64,000 nucleotides of DNA. Source: Coprenecus sp902388455. Lineage in GTDB: Bacteria; Bacteroidota; Bacteroidia; Bacteroidales; UBA932. The stretch covers positions 744,001 through 808,000 of the forward strand of contig OZ007032.1 in assembly GCA_963931615.1 (NCBI GenBank), read 5' to 3'. A program made the translations under genes and the position numbers. Under the pieces are notes generated by a model. The model had not been told where the DNA came from, ran no database searches, and saw only the letters and a list, made by a program, of their open reading frames with translations. Of the stretch, positions 8,741 to 18,235 are shown piece by piece (the first letter of the stretch is position 1; every line of letters begins with the position of its first letter).

Positions 8741-9435
8741 ATGATTACAGAAGACAAAGTTATTGAAATTTTCTACATGGCTGACGAATACAACTGGGAA
8801 TTTTCACAAGTCAGGCAGAAATACTCCCTCGATGATGGACGTAATGACGGCAAACGTTGCAGGAACAAGCCAACCGCATGAGTGATGTGGAGATAATGGT
8901 CATACTCATCCTGTTCCCCGTCCTCTCCTCCTACAGCCGCTTCGTGGAGCTGGAGAAGGAAGTGGCCCTTTGCCTTGCGCTGGTCGTTAAGGGCGTGCTT
9001 TTGGGCAAGTGCACCGGCATTATCTCAACGACCGCGAGCCGCTCAGGAACGAGTGCTACGTGCAGGACATCAGGGGCAAGCTCTGCGGGGACCGGGGATA
9101 TATCGGCAAGGCCATTTTCGAGATGCTCTTCATCAACGGAATACAGCTCGTCACGCGCGTGCGCAACAATATGAGGAACATGCTCATGCGTGCGGAAGAC
9201 AAGATTCTGCTGTGCAAGAGGGCCGTCATTGAGACCGTCAACGACGAGCTGAAGAACATCGCGCAGATAGAGCACTCCAGGCACCGCTCTTTCAACAACT
9301 TCATTGTCAACATTCTCTCGGCTATCGCTGCTTATTTACTTTTTCTTCCCCAAAAAGCCATCGGTGGACGTCTCATTTATCAATTACGGACAACTGGTCC
9401 TGAAATTGCATATTTTGCGTTGTCGGAGGCAATAA
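8741..9435 (+). pseudogene. Decayed IS982-family transposase
   Basis: Translation pieces in different frames match successive parts of IS982 transposases: MITEDKVIEIFYMADE (frame from 8741), then MSDVEIMVILILF and SRFVELEKEVALCLALVVKGVLLG, then HYLNDREPL, GKLCGDRGYIGK and IETVNDELKNIAQIEHSRHR, then FFPKKPSVDVSF in yet another frame, ending at a stop at 9433-9435. Two internal segments are missing: one between ILILF and the SRFVELEKEV block, and one containing the first catalytic Asp (the VDSTPLRVC region). The element cannot transpose. Terminal repeats were not recognised, so the boundaries are those of the coding remnant. Confidence 0.8.
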
Positions 9436-9477
9436 AGAAAGTCGCTGAATGTTTGAAATTCAGCGACTTTCTTTATT
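9431..9477 (-). terminator. Strong bidirectional hairpin terminator downstream of tRNA-Phe
   Basis: Perfect 20-bp stem (9431-9450 with 9458-9477) and 7-nt loop, with T-rich flanks on both strands. It lies just 3' of tRNA-Phe on the minus strand, and its left arm overlaps the stop of the IS982 remnant. Confidence 0.8.
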
Positions 9478-9493
9478 TAGCTTCTTAATTTAG

Positions 9494-9566
9494 TGGTGCC
9501 ACCGGGAATCGAACCAGGGACACAAGGATTTTCAGTCCTTTGCTCTACCAACTGAGCTATGGCACC
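9494..9566 (-). tRNA. tRNA-Phe (GAA)
   Basis: Complete cloverleaf on the minus strand: acceptor GGTGCCA/TGGCACC, D-arm GCTC/GAGC, anticodon loop CTGAAAA (anticodon GAA), T-loop TTCGATT. No CCA is encoded after the discriminator A. Confidence 0.95.
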
Positions 9567-9679
9567 ATGTCTGTCCGTAACCTTCGTTTGGTTTGGGAGC
9601 GCAAAAGTAAGAGTTATTTCGGAAATTCCAAAATTTTCTGTGAAAAAAGTGGCGGAAAATATGTGATGTCTCTGGGCGG

Positions 9680-10489
9680 TCAGCGTCCGGCACTGTATGA
9701 GCGGCCCTTGGAGACGATGAATCTGAATATGTTGAGGGCAGTGGTGTCGCCGCCGGCGGTCAGGCCTTCGGGATGGAACTGCACTCCCCATATCGGACGG
9801 CCGTCGATGCACTCGATGGCCTCCACGATGGAGTCGGCGGGGGACCAGGCGGCCACTTTGAAGCCCGGGGCTATGTCCTTGGCGGACTGGTGGTGGGTGG
9901 AGTTGACCATATATGCTCCGGTGCCGGCTATGTCAGCGAGCCACGTGCCTTCTACAGGGTGGATGGAGTGAATGGGCCTGAGGTTGGTGAAGGACTGGTA
10001 GTGGTCGGTCTCAGACGGTTTCTGGGTGGGAATGTCCTGGTACAGGGTGCCTCCGAAGGCTATGTTGATCAGCTGCTCGCCCCTGCATATGCCGAGGACA
10101 GGTATGCCACGGGCGGCAGCAGTACGGACGAGATAGAGGTCGTAGCTGTCGCGCAGAGTGTCGACAGCTCCTAATTCAGGATGAGGCTCTTCACCGTAGA
10201 TGGCGGGATTGAGGTCTTCACCTCCAGTGAGGACGAGGGCGTCGATGCCGTCCAGCATACCGGAAAGGGCAGCGGTGTCCTCGGTAATCGGCAGGAGGTA
10301 GGGGATGCCTCCTGCCTTGATGATGGCCTCGCTGTATTTGCGGCCGATGCGGGAGTTGTTGTCGGTCACGGCGCAGGAGATGCCGATGACGGTATTCTCA
10401 TGGCCTGTCTCATCGGCGCTGTCAGATGAGCAGGAGCAGATGAGTGCCGCCGACATGATGAAAGATGTGGTCAGGATGATAGTTTTCAT
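9680..10489 (-). CDS. Gamma-glutamyl-gamma-aminobutyrate hydrolase-like (peptidase C26) lipoprotein
   Basis: Predicted 269 residues, start MKTIILTTSFIMSAA with a lipoprotein-like signal (LICSCSS). The body is a class-I glutamine amidotransferase fold of the PuuD/C26 type: LTGGEDLNPAIYGEEP, nucleophile in GICRGEQLIN, and the His-Glu pair in QFHPEG. Cytosolic PuuD acts on gamma-glutamyl-GABA; here the signal suggests the enzyme works outside the cytoplasm, with a gamma-glutamyl substrate unproven. The ATG at 10489 is preferred because an upstream extension would read through the tRNA-Lys terminator. It lies between tRNA-Lys and tRNA-Phe, all on the same strand. Confidence 0.8.
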   Translation of the reverse strand: MKTIILTTSFIMSAALICSCSSDSADETGHENTVIGISCAVTDNNSRIGRKYSEAIIKAGGIPYLLPITEDTAALSGMLDGIDALVLTGGEDLNPAIYGEEPHPELGAVDTLRDSYDLYLVRTAAARGIPVLGICRGEQLINIAFGGTLYQDIPTQKPSETDHYQSFTNLRPIHSIHPVEGTWLADIAGTGAYMVNSTHHQSAKDIAPGFKVAAWSPADSIVEAIECIDGRPIWGVQFHPEGLTAGGDTTALNIFRFIVSKGRSYSAGR

Positions 10490-10514
10490 ACTGCAAATAT
10501 TGAATACGCAAACC

Positions 10515-10554
10515 GCTGAAAAACAGCGAAAGCCGCTTTTCGGGCGGCTCTCGC
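10515..10554 (-). terminator. Terminator of tRNA-Lys
   Basis: On the minus strand an 11-bp stem with one mismatch (arms 10526-10536 and 10544-10554) is followed by GTTTTT. It lies 14 nt after tRNA-Lys and before the start of the C26 gene. Confidence 0.7.
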
Positions 10555-10567
10555 GGAGGTTTTCGGG

Positions 10568-10640
10568 TGATCTGCTTGGGGCTCGAACCCAAGACCCCAA
10601 CATTAAAAGTGTTGTGCTCTACCAACTGAGCTAGCAGATC
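10568..10640 (-). tRNA. tRNA-Lys (TTT)
   Basis: Cloverleaf on the minus strand: acceptor GATCTGC/GCAGATC, anticodon loop CTTTTAA (anticodon TTT) in stem CAACA/TGTTG, T-loop TTCGAGC, discriminator A. Confidence 0.95.
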
Positions 10641-10699
10641 AGTTCCGCTTTACAGCTATGGGCTAAACGGGCGGCAAAAGTAGTTAAAAAGATTTAAAG

Positions 10700-10732
10700 T
10701 TGCAAACTTTTGTGTGTTTTTGGATAATTTTG
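10700..10732 (+). promoter_or_regulatory. Bacteroidetes promoter
   Basis: TTGC at 10700 (-33) and TAATTTTG at 10725-10732 (-7), 22 bp apart. The -7 element ends 4 nt before the ATG at 10737, predicting a leaderless transcript. Confidence 0.65.
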
Positions 10733-10736
10733 CATC

Positions 10737-11618
10737 ATGGGACAATTTGAACAGGAATTATGTGACTATTTTCAGGAATGCGGTGCCGGTATTTGCGTTG
10801 AGCGTGTGAACCGCAGTTTGTATGTCATCCGTTGTGAAGGAAAGGGACTGGCTGTAATAACGGTACCGCTTCTTTATTTTGAAGAAGGCGGGAGTCCCGA
10901 AGAGCTGATGGAGGTGAAGCGGACAGCCGGTGGGGAGGATGTCCTATGCCTCTATGAAGACCGTTGGCGCAGTTCCGGCCCTTTGGTGCGGTCAATGCTG
11001 CAAGTTCGTCTGGGAATGGGAAGTAGGGTTTTTGCCCGAAACTGTGAGGTACGGGAGATCGGGACGGAAGCTGCTGCAGTTTTCTTGGAACGCAATCATC
11101 TCTACGGTCATGCCAGGGCCCGTTATCGTTTCGGGCTGTTCCGGTTCCGTTCGACTGGTGCGGGTGAGGCGACTATGGACAGCACTCAGCCGCTGGTGGC
11201 GGTTGCCGCATTTTCCAAAGGGAGGGAAATGACCGACGGAACAATGTCTTATGAGTGGGTACGCTATGCCTCTGTTAGGGGAGTGCGGATTGTAGGAGGA
11301 ATGGGAAGGCTTCTGGATGCCTTTGTGATGGACAGGACGGGCAAGGACTGTCCCGGCGCTTTCGAGGTTATGACTTACTGCGACCTGGAGTGGTATGACG
11401 GACGCTCATACCACCGCCTGGGATTTGAGGACGCAGGGCTGCGTCCGCCCGTTGCATTTATGTGTCCGGTGGACGGTGGCAGGAGGATACATGAGGGCAA
11501 ATTAACCACCGACCGTCGTTTCAGACATCTGCTGCAGGATGGGAGCGGGGCGGGGGAGAGAATGGTCCGCATCCTGAATACCGGCAGTCGGAAGCTCATA
11601 CTCCGTTGCGGTGTCTGA
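10737..11618 (+). CDS. Conserved protein resembling the C-terminal domain of phage Hef-like homing endonucleases
   Basis: Predicted 293 residues, function unknown. The C-terminal half (about 105-250) follows the order of motifs in the acetyltransferase-like domain attached to phage Hef-like homing endonucleases: FLERNHLYG, then AVAAFSKGREM, YEWVRYASVRGVRIVGGMGRL, YCDLEWYDGRSYHRLGF and a closing GLRPP. The N-terminal 100 residues resemble nothing I recognise but show alternating strands and helices, compatible with a small endonuclease fold. I do not see a GIY-YIG or HNH motif, so nuclease activity is not claimed. It is a stand-alone gene with its own promoter, convergent with clpC (9-bp gap). 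The resemblance is from memory of the family. Confidence 0.55.
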   Translation: MGQFEQELCDYFQECGAGICVERVNRSLYVIRCEGKGLAVITVPLLYFEEGGSPEELMEVKRTAGGEDVLCLYEDRWRSSGPLVRSMLQVRLGMGSRVFARNCEVREIGTEAAAVFLERNHLYGHARARYRFGLFRFRSTGAGEATMDSTQPLVAVAAFSKGREMTDGTMSYEWVRYASVRGVRIVGGMGRLLDAFVMDRTGKDCPGAFEVMTYCDLEWYDGRSYHRLGFEDAGLRPPVAFMCPVDGGRRIHEGKLTTDRRFRHLLQDGSGAGERMVRILNTGSRKLILRCGV

Positions 11619-11627
11619 ATGTACCGG

Positions 11628-14165
11628 CTACTTGACCGTCTGAGGTTTTTCAGAAGTGTGGGAAGAGTGTTTTTTACCGGTGACAGCTTCTCCGATGCGG
11701 GTACTCCGGTGCTTGTTTACGGTAAGAGACGAACCGTCATCGCTCACGTCTACCCTTATGACGGTCCCGGATTTCATTCCTGAGACTATATGTCCGGCGA
11801 TTATATCTTCCAGGTAACGTCGAATGATGCGTTTGAGAGGTCTTGCGCCAAAAGCAGGATCATATCCCCTTGTGCACAGGAAGTCTTTTGCCGCAGTGCT
11901 GATGTTGAGGCTGTATCCGGCTTCCTCCACTCTTTTGTGCAGGCTTTGGAGCTCTATCTCGAGTATGGCGCCCATGTCAGTGCGGCTGAGGCTGCGGAAA
12001 TATACTGTTTCATCCAGGCGGTTGAGGAACTCTGGGGTGAATGAGCGGCCGAGTGCTTTGTCAATCAGAGATTTCTGGTGCTGGACAGATATTTCACCCG
12101 TGCTGCTGAAGCCGATGCCGCGGCCGAAGTCCTTGATGTCCCTGCTGCCTATGTTGGATGTCAGTATTATGATGGTATTGCGGAAGTCCACCGTACGGCC
12201 GTTACTGTCGGTGAGACGGCCTTCGTCCAGTATCTGGAGCAGGAGATTGAAGATGTCCGGGTGGGCCTTTTCTATCTCGTCAAGCAGCAATACTGAGTAC
12301 GGTCTCTGGCGTACGCGTTCGCTGAGCTGTCCCCCTTCATCGTATCCTACGTAGCCCGGAGGGGCTCCGATAAGGCGGCTGACTGAAATTTTCTCCATAT
12401 ATTCGCTCATGTCCAAGCGGATAATAGCATCGCTAGAGTCGAACATCTGTTCGGCCAGCATTTTGGCAAGGTGCGTCTTGCCGACACCAGTAGGGCCTAG
12501 GAATAAGAAACTCCCAACGGGTCTGGACGGATCCTTGAGGCCGGCGCCATTGCGTATGATTGCTCGTACAATCCGGTCAACTGCCTCTTCCTGTCCGATG
12601 ATTCTCCTGCTTAGGGCATCGTGCAGGCCGGCCAGACGTGCGTTTGCAGAGGCGGACATCTTGCCGGCCGGAATGCCGGTCATGACCGAGACGGTTCTGA
12701 TTATGTCTGTTTCGGTGACTTTGACGGTCTTTTTTCTGGAACTGTCAGTCAGGCAGGCCGTAGCCTCATCGAGCTCTTTCTGCTGGTTCTGCTCCATTCT
12801 CATAATCTCAGCTCCGGTCTCGAAATCATTGTTCCTAAGGTATGACCTTTTGGTGTCGCGCAGTTCGCGCAGTCTGTCGGACATGCCGCGTATTTTTCCG
12901 TCGGGCATACTTGCTGAGACATGGGCTGACGCTCCTGCCTCATCCATTATATCTATGGCCTTGTCCGGCAGGCAGCGGTCTGTAATGTATCGGATAGAGA
13001 GTGAGATACATGCCTTCAGGGCTTCCGGAGTATAGCTTACGCAGTGGAAGTCCTCATAGCGGGGACGCAGTTCGTTGAGTATTTTAATCGTTTCCTCTTC
13101 AGATGGCTGGCTGACGGATATTTTCTGAAATCTGCGGGCCAGTGCGCCATCTTTTTCGATAATTTTACGGTATTCGTCAGAGGTCGTTGTGCCTATACAT
13201 TGGAATTCACCTCTGGACAGGGCAGGCTTCAAAATAGAAGCCGCATCCATGGCCCCACCTGCAGCTCCTGCTCCTACAATATTATGAATTTCGTCGATAA
13301 AAAGTATGATGTCCTTGTCTTCCCGGACTGCCTCGAGGATCCTCTTAAGCCTTTCTTCGAAGTCTCCACGGTATTTTGTGCCGGCCACAATTGCCCCCAT
13401 ATCCAGGGATATGATTCTTTTAGTCAGCAGGCCGGCCGGGACGTTTCTGTCTGCTATGCGTTGTGCAATGCCGTCTGCGAGGGCTGTCTTGCCGACGCCG
13501 GGGTCGCCTACTATCAGTGGATTGTTTTTACTGCGGCGGGACAGCGTGCTGATAATCCGTTCCAGTTCACGGTCTCTTCCGGAGACAGGGTCCAGAGTTC
13601 CTTCTTCTGCGGCGGCGGTAAGGTCGGTGCCGAAGCGGTTGAGTGTTTCTGCCGGTGTCTCTCTGTCCATGCGGCGGGGCTCCTCGAAGTCCATGTTGTA
13701 ATCATCTTCGTAGGTGCCTTCGTAGAATTCGTCTTCGGGAGGAATGCTTTCAGCAAAACGGTGATTGAAGTCCAGTCCAAGACTGACAGTGATGTCTGCG
13801 AAGATTGAATTGTCTTCCTTAAGTATTATGCTCAAGTATACCAGTGTGTCTGGAATCTGCCTGGCTTTAGGAAGCCGGAGAATACGGTTTGCCTCCTCTA
13901 TGACGTGCAGGAGTTCCTGGCTCGGCTGAATATTCCGAGAATCGCTGTAAGGAATGGCGTAACCATGATCTATTTCGTCAAGTATCATGGATTTGAGGAC
14001 TTCCAGAGAAATTCCGTTGGAGGTTAGGAAGCGGCAGGCTTCGTTGTCCTTGTGCCGTATGATGCCGAGGATGAAATGCTCGATGGAAACGGTAGTCCAG
14101 CCAGTCCTTACTGCTTCTTCACGGGAGTATTCGAAAATTCTGTTTATTATATCAGGTTCTCGCAT
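11628..14165 (-). CDS. clpC: ClpC-type ATP-dependent protease ATPase subunit
   Basis: Predicted 845 residues. Order: Clp N-domain repeats (SREEAVRTGWTTVSIEHFI), first AAA+ ring with Walker A GDPGVGKTALAD and Walker B LFIDEIHNIVG, a short middle domain, second ring with Walker A GPTGVGKTHLAK and LLLDEIEKAH, sensor-1 TSNIGS, then GIGFSS and sensor-2 GARPLKR. The IGF tripeptide after sensor-1 is where Clp ATPases dock on ClpP, so this one should feed substrates to a protease, unlike ClpB at the left edge. The ATG at 14165 is used; a TTG four codons upstream is less likely. Divergent from gyrA. Confidence 0.9.
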   Translation of the reverse strand: MREPDIINRIFEYSREEAVRTGWTTVSIEHFILGIIRHKDNEACRFLTSNGISLEVLKSMILDEIDHGYAIPYSDSRNIQPSQELLHVIEEANRILRLPKARQIPDTLVYLSIILKEDNSIFADITVSLGLDFNHRFAESIPPEDEFYEGTYEDDYNMDFEEPRRMDRETPAETLNRFGTDLTAAAEEGTLDPVSGRDRELERIISTLSRRSKNNPLIVGDPGVGKTALADGIAQRIADRNVPAGLLTKRIISLDMGAIVAGTKYRGDFEERLKRILEAVREDKDIILFIDEIHNIVGAGAAGGAMDAASILKPALSRGEFQCIGTTTSDEYRKIIEKDGALARRFQKISVSQPSEEETIKILNELRPRYEDFHCVSYTPEALKACISLSIRYITDRCLPDKAIDIMDEAGASAHVSASMPDGKIRGMSDRLRELRDTKRSYLRNNDFETGAEIMRMEQNQQKELDEATACLTDSSRKKTVKVTETDIIRTVSVMTGIPAGKMSASANARLAGLHDALSRRIIGQEEAVDRIVRAIIRNGAGLKDPSRPVGSFLFLGPTGVGKTHLAKMLAEQMFDSSDAIIRLDMSEYMEKISVSRLIGAPPGYVGYDEGGQLSERVRQRPYSVLLLDEIEKAHPDIFNLLLQILDEGRLTDSNGRTVDFRNTIIILTSNIGSRDIKDFGRGIGFSSTGEISVQHQKSLIDKALGRSFTPEFLNRLDETVYFRSLSRTDMGAILEIELQSLHKRVEEAGYSLNISTAAKDFLCTRGYDPAFGARPLKRIIRRYLEDIIAGHIVSGMKSGTVIRVDVSDDGSSLTVNKHRSTRIGEAVTGKKHSSHTSEKPQTVK

Positions 14166-14273
14166 AAGTTCTTGCAATTTTAAGGCCCTAAAATAATCAT
14201 AATTTGTATATATTTAACGCTTGCAGTTACAAAATTTTGAGTATTTTAGCGTTTTGTTTTGGTAATAAGAGAT

Positions 14274-16766
14274 ATGATAGAAAACGAAGAAACAACTCAT
14301 GGCAGAATAGTGCAGGTCGATATCGAGACGGAGATGAAAACGGCGTATATCGATTATTCCATGTCCGTTATTGTAGCCAGGGCCTTGCCTGATGTCAGGG
14401 ACGGTCTCAAGCCAGTGCACAGGAGAGTGTTGTATGGTATGTACGACCTGGGACTCACATCGGGAGGACAGCACAAGAAATCTGCCCGTATAGTGGGAGA
14501 GGTGATGGGTAAATACCATCCGCACGGAGATTCGAGTATATACGAGGCTATGGTCCGCATGGCCCAGGATTGGAGCATGAGATATATGCTGGTGGACGGC
14601 CAGGGTAATTTCGGCTCGGTGGACGGGGATCCCCCTGCCGCAATGCGTTATACCGAAGCCCGTTTCCGCAGGCTTGCGGAGGAGTGCCTCGAGGATCTGG
14701 ACAAGGACACAGTGGATTTTACACCAAACTTCGACGAGACGCTCAAGGAACCGCTGGTACTTCCTTCCAAGGCACCTCTTCTTCTTCTTAACGGTTCATC
14801 CGGTATCGCTGTAGGTATGGCCACCAACATGGCTCCCCATAATCTGTCGGAGGTAGCTGATGCTATCTGTGCTTATATTGACAACAACGACATTTCGGTT
14901 GATGAGCTGATGCATTACATCAAAGGACCGGACTTCCCTACAGGAGGCATCATCCAGGGATTGGCCGGTATACGGGATGCTTTCGAGACCGGCCGCGGTC
15001 GTATAGTGATACGCTCCAAGACCGAGATTGAGGTTCAGCCCTCCGGAAGGGAGGTGATAGTAGTCACCGAGATTCCCTACATGGTCAACAAGCGCGAGAT
15101 GATAGAGTACATTGCAAAGTTGGTGGAAGAGAAGAAGATAGACGGTATCGCCTATATAAACGACGAGAGTGACCACAAGGGTATGCGCATTGTCATCAAG
15201 CTGAAAATGGGAGCAGTCGCCAATGTGGTGCTCAATACTTTATACAAGTTGACTCCTCTTCAGTCCAGTTTCTCTGTCAACAATGTGGTTCTGGTGGACG
15301 GCCGCCCCAGGCTTCTTAATCTAAAGCAGCTTATCAAGTATTTTGTCCGCCATCGGCACAATGTGGTGGTGCGTCGTGCTCAGTATAATCTCAATGAGGC
15401 CCGTAAGCGCGAGCACATCCTTGCAGGTCTGCTCAAAGCCATTGACATCATAGATGAGGTTATCGCATTGATCAGGGCATCCAGAAGCCGTCAGGATGCG
15501 AGGGACGGGTTGTGCTCTCAGTTTGGATTCAGTGAGATACAGGCTGGAGCTATCGTGGAGATGCGCCTCGGACAGCTTACCGGCATGGACAGGGAGAAAC
15601 TACGTGCAGACTATGATGCCGTGGTTGCCCTTATAGAAGAACTGACGGCCTTCCTTTCCGACGAGAGTCTGCAGTACGCCCTTATCAAGCAGGAAACACA
15701 GGAGCTTAAGGACAAGTTTGGAGACTCCCGCAGGACCGAGATAGTTCCTTCTGCCGATGAATTCAATCCAGAGGATTTTTATGCCGATGAGGATGTTGTG
15801 ATTACCATTTCGCATTCCGGATACATCAAGCGCACTCCTCTGAGTGAGTACCGTCTCCAGAACCGCGGCGGTGTGGGCTCCAAGGGCAGCACCACCAAGG
15901 AGGAAGATTTCATCGAGCATATTTATGTTGCAAATACTCACAGTACTATGCTCTTTTTCACCGACAAGGGCAGATGTTACTGGCTTAAGGTATACGAAAT
16001 ACCGGAGGGAACCAAGGCCTCTAAGGGCCGTGCAATCCAGAATGTCATCAGTATTGAGGCCGACGACCGTATCTGCGCATATCTCAATGTTGGTAATCTT
16101 GGTGATGAGAATTATATCTACAGCCATTATATCGTGCTGGCAACCAAACGCGGTACTATTAAGAAGACCCTGCTGGAAGCCTATTCCCGTCCTCGTCAGA
16201 AGGGTGTAAACGCTATTACTATAAAGGAGGGAGACGGGCTTCTCGAAGCTGTACTCACTGATGGTGACAATGATATTCTTCTGGCTGCCCGTAAAGGCAA
16301 ATGTGTCCGCTTCCATGAGTCGGATGCCCGCTCAATCGGCCGTACGGCCTCAGGTGTCAGAGGTATCAGCATAGAAGATGATGATGAGGTCATAGGCATG
16401 GTGTGTGTGCACAACTCTCCGGATGCCGGAAATATCATGGTTGTAAGTGAGAACGGTTACGGCAAACGCTCGCTTCTGGAGGACTACCGCATCACCAGCC
16501 GCGGAGCCAAGGGCGTAAAGACCATCAACATTACGGAAAAAACCGGTGAGTTGATAGCCATAAAGACGGTTACAGATGACAACGATCTTATGATTATCAA
16601 TAAGTCCGGAATTACTATCCGTGTCCCTGTCTCCGATATCCGCGTGGCCGGACGTGCAACTCAGGGTGTCAAGCTGATCAACCTGCGCGAGGGTGATACA
16701 ATAGCTGCAGTCTGCGTGGTAAACAAGAGTGAGGAAAAGCTACAGGAAACCGGTGAGGAGCTATAA
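14274..16766 (+). CDS. gyrA: DNA gyrase subunit A
   Basis: Predicted 830 residues, full length. The breakage-reunion domain has KYHPHGDSSIYEAMVRMAQ (quinolone region, Ser retained, Glu at the position of E. coli Asp87) and AMRYTEARF with the catalytic Tyr at about residue 126. The C-terminal beta-pinwheel contains a gyrA-box-like QNRGGVGSKG and repeated blade motifs (RGTIKKT, GVRGISIEDDDE, GAKGVKTINI, ATQGVKLINL). Together with GyrB it introduces negative supercoils. The start MIENEETTHGRIVQVDIE is chosen because it aligns with family N-termini. Followed after 53 bp by a TPR protein, a gene order common in Bacteroidales. Confidence 0.97.
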   Translation: MIENEETTHGRIVQVDIETEMKTAYIDYSMSVIVARALPDVRDGLKPVHRRVLYGMYDLGLTSGGQHKKSARIVGEVMGKYHPHGDSSIYEAMVRMAQDWSMRYMLVDGQGNFGSVDGDPPAAMRYTEARFRRLAEECLEDLDKDTVDFTPNFDETLKEPLVLPSKAPLLLLNGSSGIAVGMATNMAPHNLSEVADAICAYIDNNDISVDELMHYIKGPDFPTGGIIQGLAGIRDAFETGRGRIVIRSKTEIEVQPSGREVIVVTEIPYMVNKREMIEYIAKLVEEKKIDGIAYINDESDHKGMRIVIKLKMGAVANVVLNTLYKLTPLQSSFSVNNVVLVDGRPRLLNLKQLIKYFVRHRHNVVVRRAQYNLNEARKREHILAGLLKAIDIIDEVIALIRASRSRQDARDGLCSQFGFSEIQAGAIVEMRLGQLTGMDREKLRADYDAVVALIEELTAFLSDESLQYALIKQETQELKDKFGDSRRTEIVPSADEFNPEDFYADEDVVITISHSGYIKRTPLSEYRLQNRGGVGSKGSTTKEEDFIEHIYVANTHSTMLFFTDKGRCYWLKVYEIPEGTKASKGRAIQNVISIEADDRICAYLNVGNLGDENYIYSHYIVLATKRGTIKKTLLEAYSRPRQKGVNAITIKEGDGLLEAVLTDGDNDILLAARKGKCVRFHESDARSIGRTASGVRGISIEDDDEVIGMVCVHNSPDAGNIMVVSENGYGKRSLLEDYRITSRGAKGVKTINITEKTGELIAIKTVTDDNDLMIINKSGITIRVPVSDIRVAGRATQGVKLINLREGDTIAAVCVVNKSEEKLQETGEEL

Positions 16767-16819
16767 TTTGATAGAATGAACACAACTAACTAAAATAAAA
16801 ACTACAACACTCAAAAGTC

Positions 16820-18148
16820 ATGAAACAGATTTTATTGACCGTTGCGATGCTGGCTGTAGCGATGACAGCCGGAGCACAGAACAAAGATCAACTGCTTTCT
16901 TCCATTGACAAGGCGAAAGCCGCTACTGAAAATGAGAAGAAAGCTGCCAATCCCAATACCTGGATTAAGTACGGAGATGCATTTGTGAATGCATACAACT
17001 CGCTTTTCGGAGATTTGTGGATCGGTATATCAAAGACAGAGGCAGCTCTTTTCGGAGGTGCCAAGCCTACCTCAGAGGAAGCAGTTACTCTGAATGGTGC
17101 TGCTTACACAGTAGAGCATTATGAGTTCCGTGATCTTTATTACAATGCAGCAGGTGTTCTTGACGCAGTGATTATCACCAATCCCATCATGGACGATGAT
17201 CTTCTTGTCGAGGCCCGCGATGCCTATCTTAAAGCAGCCGAGGTGGATACCAAAGGTTCGAAACTGAAACAGATCAATGAGAAATTGTCTTTGCTCCGCA
17301 ACAATTTGGTAAATGATGCAATGAGCTATTATACTCTGGGCGACCTGGCAAAAGCTGCCTTTTATTTCGAGGAGTCTTTGCCCTGCAGTGATAACCCTGT
17401 GGTAAATGCAGTAGACAGCATGGTTGTTTACTATACTGCAGTAACTTATGATGCATCAGGCAACACAGAGAAAGCTAAGAAGTATTATCAGAAGTGCATT
17501 GAAATAGGTTATGACCAGAATGGGGATGTAGCTTCCGCTCTCGCCGAGCTGTACAAGAAGGAGGGCAATACAGACATGGCCAAGCAGTGTCTGAATGATG
17601 CTTTCACAAAATATCCCGGCAGTCAGGCTGTTCTCGTATCTCTGATCAATCTGTATATGGATACCAATGATGATCCTCAGAAAATTCTTGACCTGATTAA
17701 GAGCGCTCAGCAGAATGAACCTGACAATGCTTCGCTTGCATATGCCGAAGGCAATGTGTACAAAGGTCTTGGGGATATAGAGAGTGCTGTAAAGTGCTAT
17801 GAGAAATCTCTTGAGATAGATCCGAACTATATTTTCGGTATTTTCTCCATAGGTGGAGCATATTTTGATGAGGCTGTGGCTATTCAGCAGGAAATGGATG
17901 CTACAGATATCAGCGAAGTGGAGAAGTATGATGCCCTTCTGCAGGAGCAGGAAAAGTATCTTGAAATGGCAATCGAACCTCTTGAGAAGACCTTTGCCAT
18001 GGCAACGGACGCAGATATAGAACTGAAGAATCTGGTGGCAAGCTACTTGAAGCAGATTTATTTCCGCTTCCGTACAAGAGATGCCAAGTATGCCGAGAAA
18101 GCCCAGCAGTATGAGCAATATCTTCAGAAAGCTGGCGTAGAAGAGTAA
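16820..18148 (+). CDS. Secreted tetratricopeptide-repeat protein
   Basis: Predicted 442 residues with a cleavable signal peptide (MKQILLTVAMLAVAMTAGAQ). TPR motifs run from about residue 60 to the end, clearest at ALAELYKKEGNTDMAKQCL and AEGNVYKGLGDIESAVKCYE. Probably a periplasmic scaffold; no enzyme motif. It lies directly after gyrA and ends in a strong terminator, so the two may share a transcript. Confidence 0.8.
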   Translation: MKQILLTVAMLAVAMTAGAQNKDQLLSSIDKAKAATENEKKAANPNTWIKYGDAFVNAYNSLFGDLWIGISKTEAALFGGAKPTSEEAVTLNGAAYTVEHYEFRDLYYNAAGVLDAVIITNPIMDDDLLVEARDAYLKAAEVDTKGSKLKQINEKLSLLRNNLVNDAMSYYTLGDLAKAAFYFEESLPCSDNPVVNAVDSMVVYYTAVTYDASGNTEKAKKYYQKCIEIGYDQNGDVASALAELYKKEGNTDMAKQCLNDAFTKYPGSQAVLVSLINLYMDTNDDPQKILDLIKSAQQNEPDNASLAYAEGNVYKGLGDIESAVKCYEKSLEIDPNYIFGIFSIGGAYFDEAVAIQQEMDATDISEVEKYDALLQEQEKYLEMAIEPLEKTFAMATDADIELKNLVASYLKQIYFRFRTRDAKYAEKAQQYEQYLQKAGVEE

Positions 18149-18173
18149 CCTTAATAGTATTCATACAAATGAC

Positions 18174-18212
18174 AGAGGCTGCACCGGAGTTGACGGTTGC
18201 AGCCTCTTTTGT
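18174..18212 (+). terminator. Intrinsic terminator after gyrA-TPR
   Basis: Perfect 10-bp stem (18174-18183 AGAGGCTGCA, 18198-18207 TGCAGCCTCT) followed by TTTTG. Confidence 0.85.
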
Positions 18213-18235
18213 CTTCGTTATGTGACATTTCCGTC

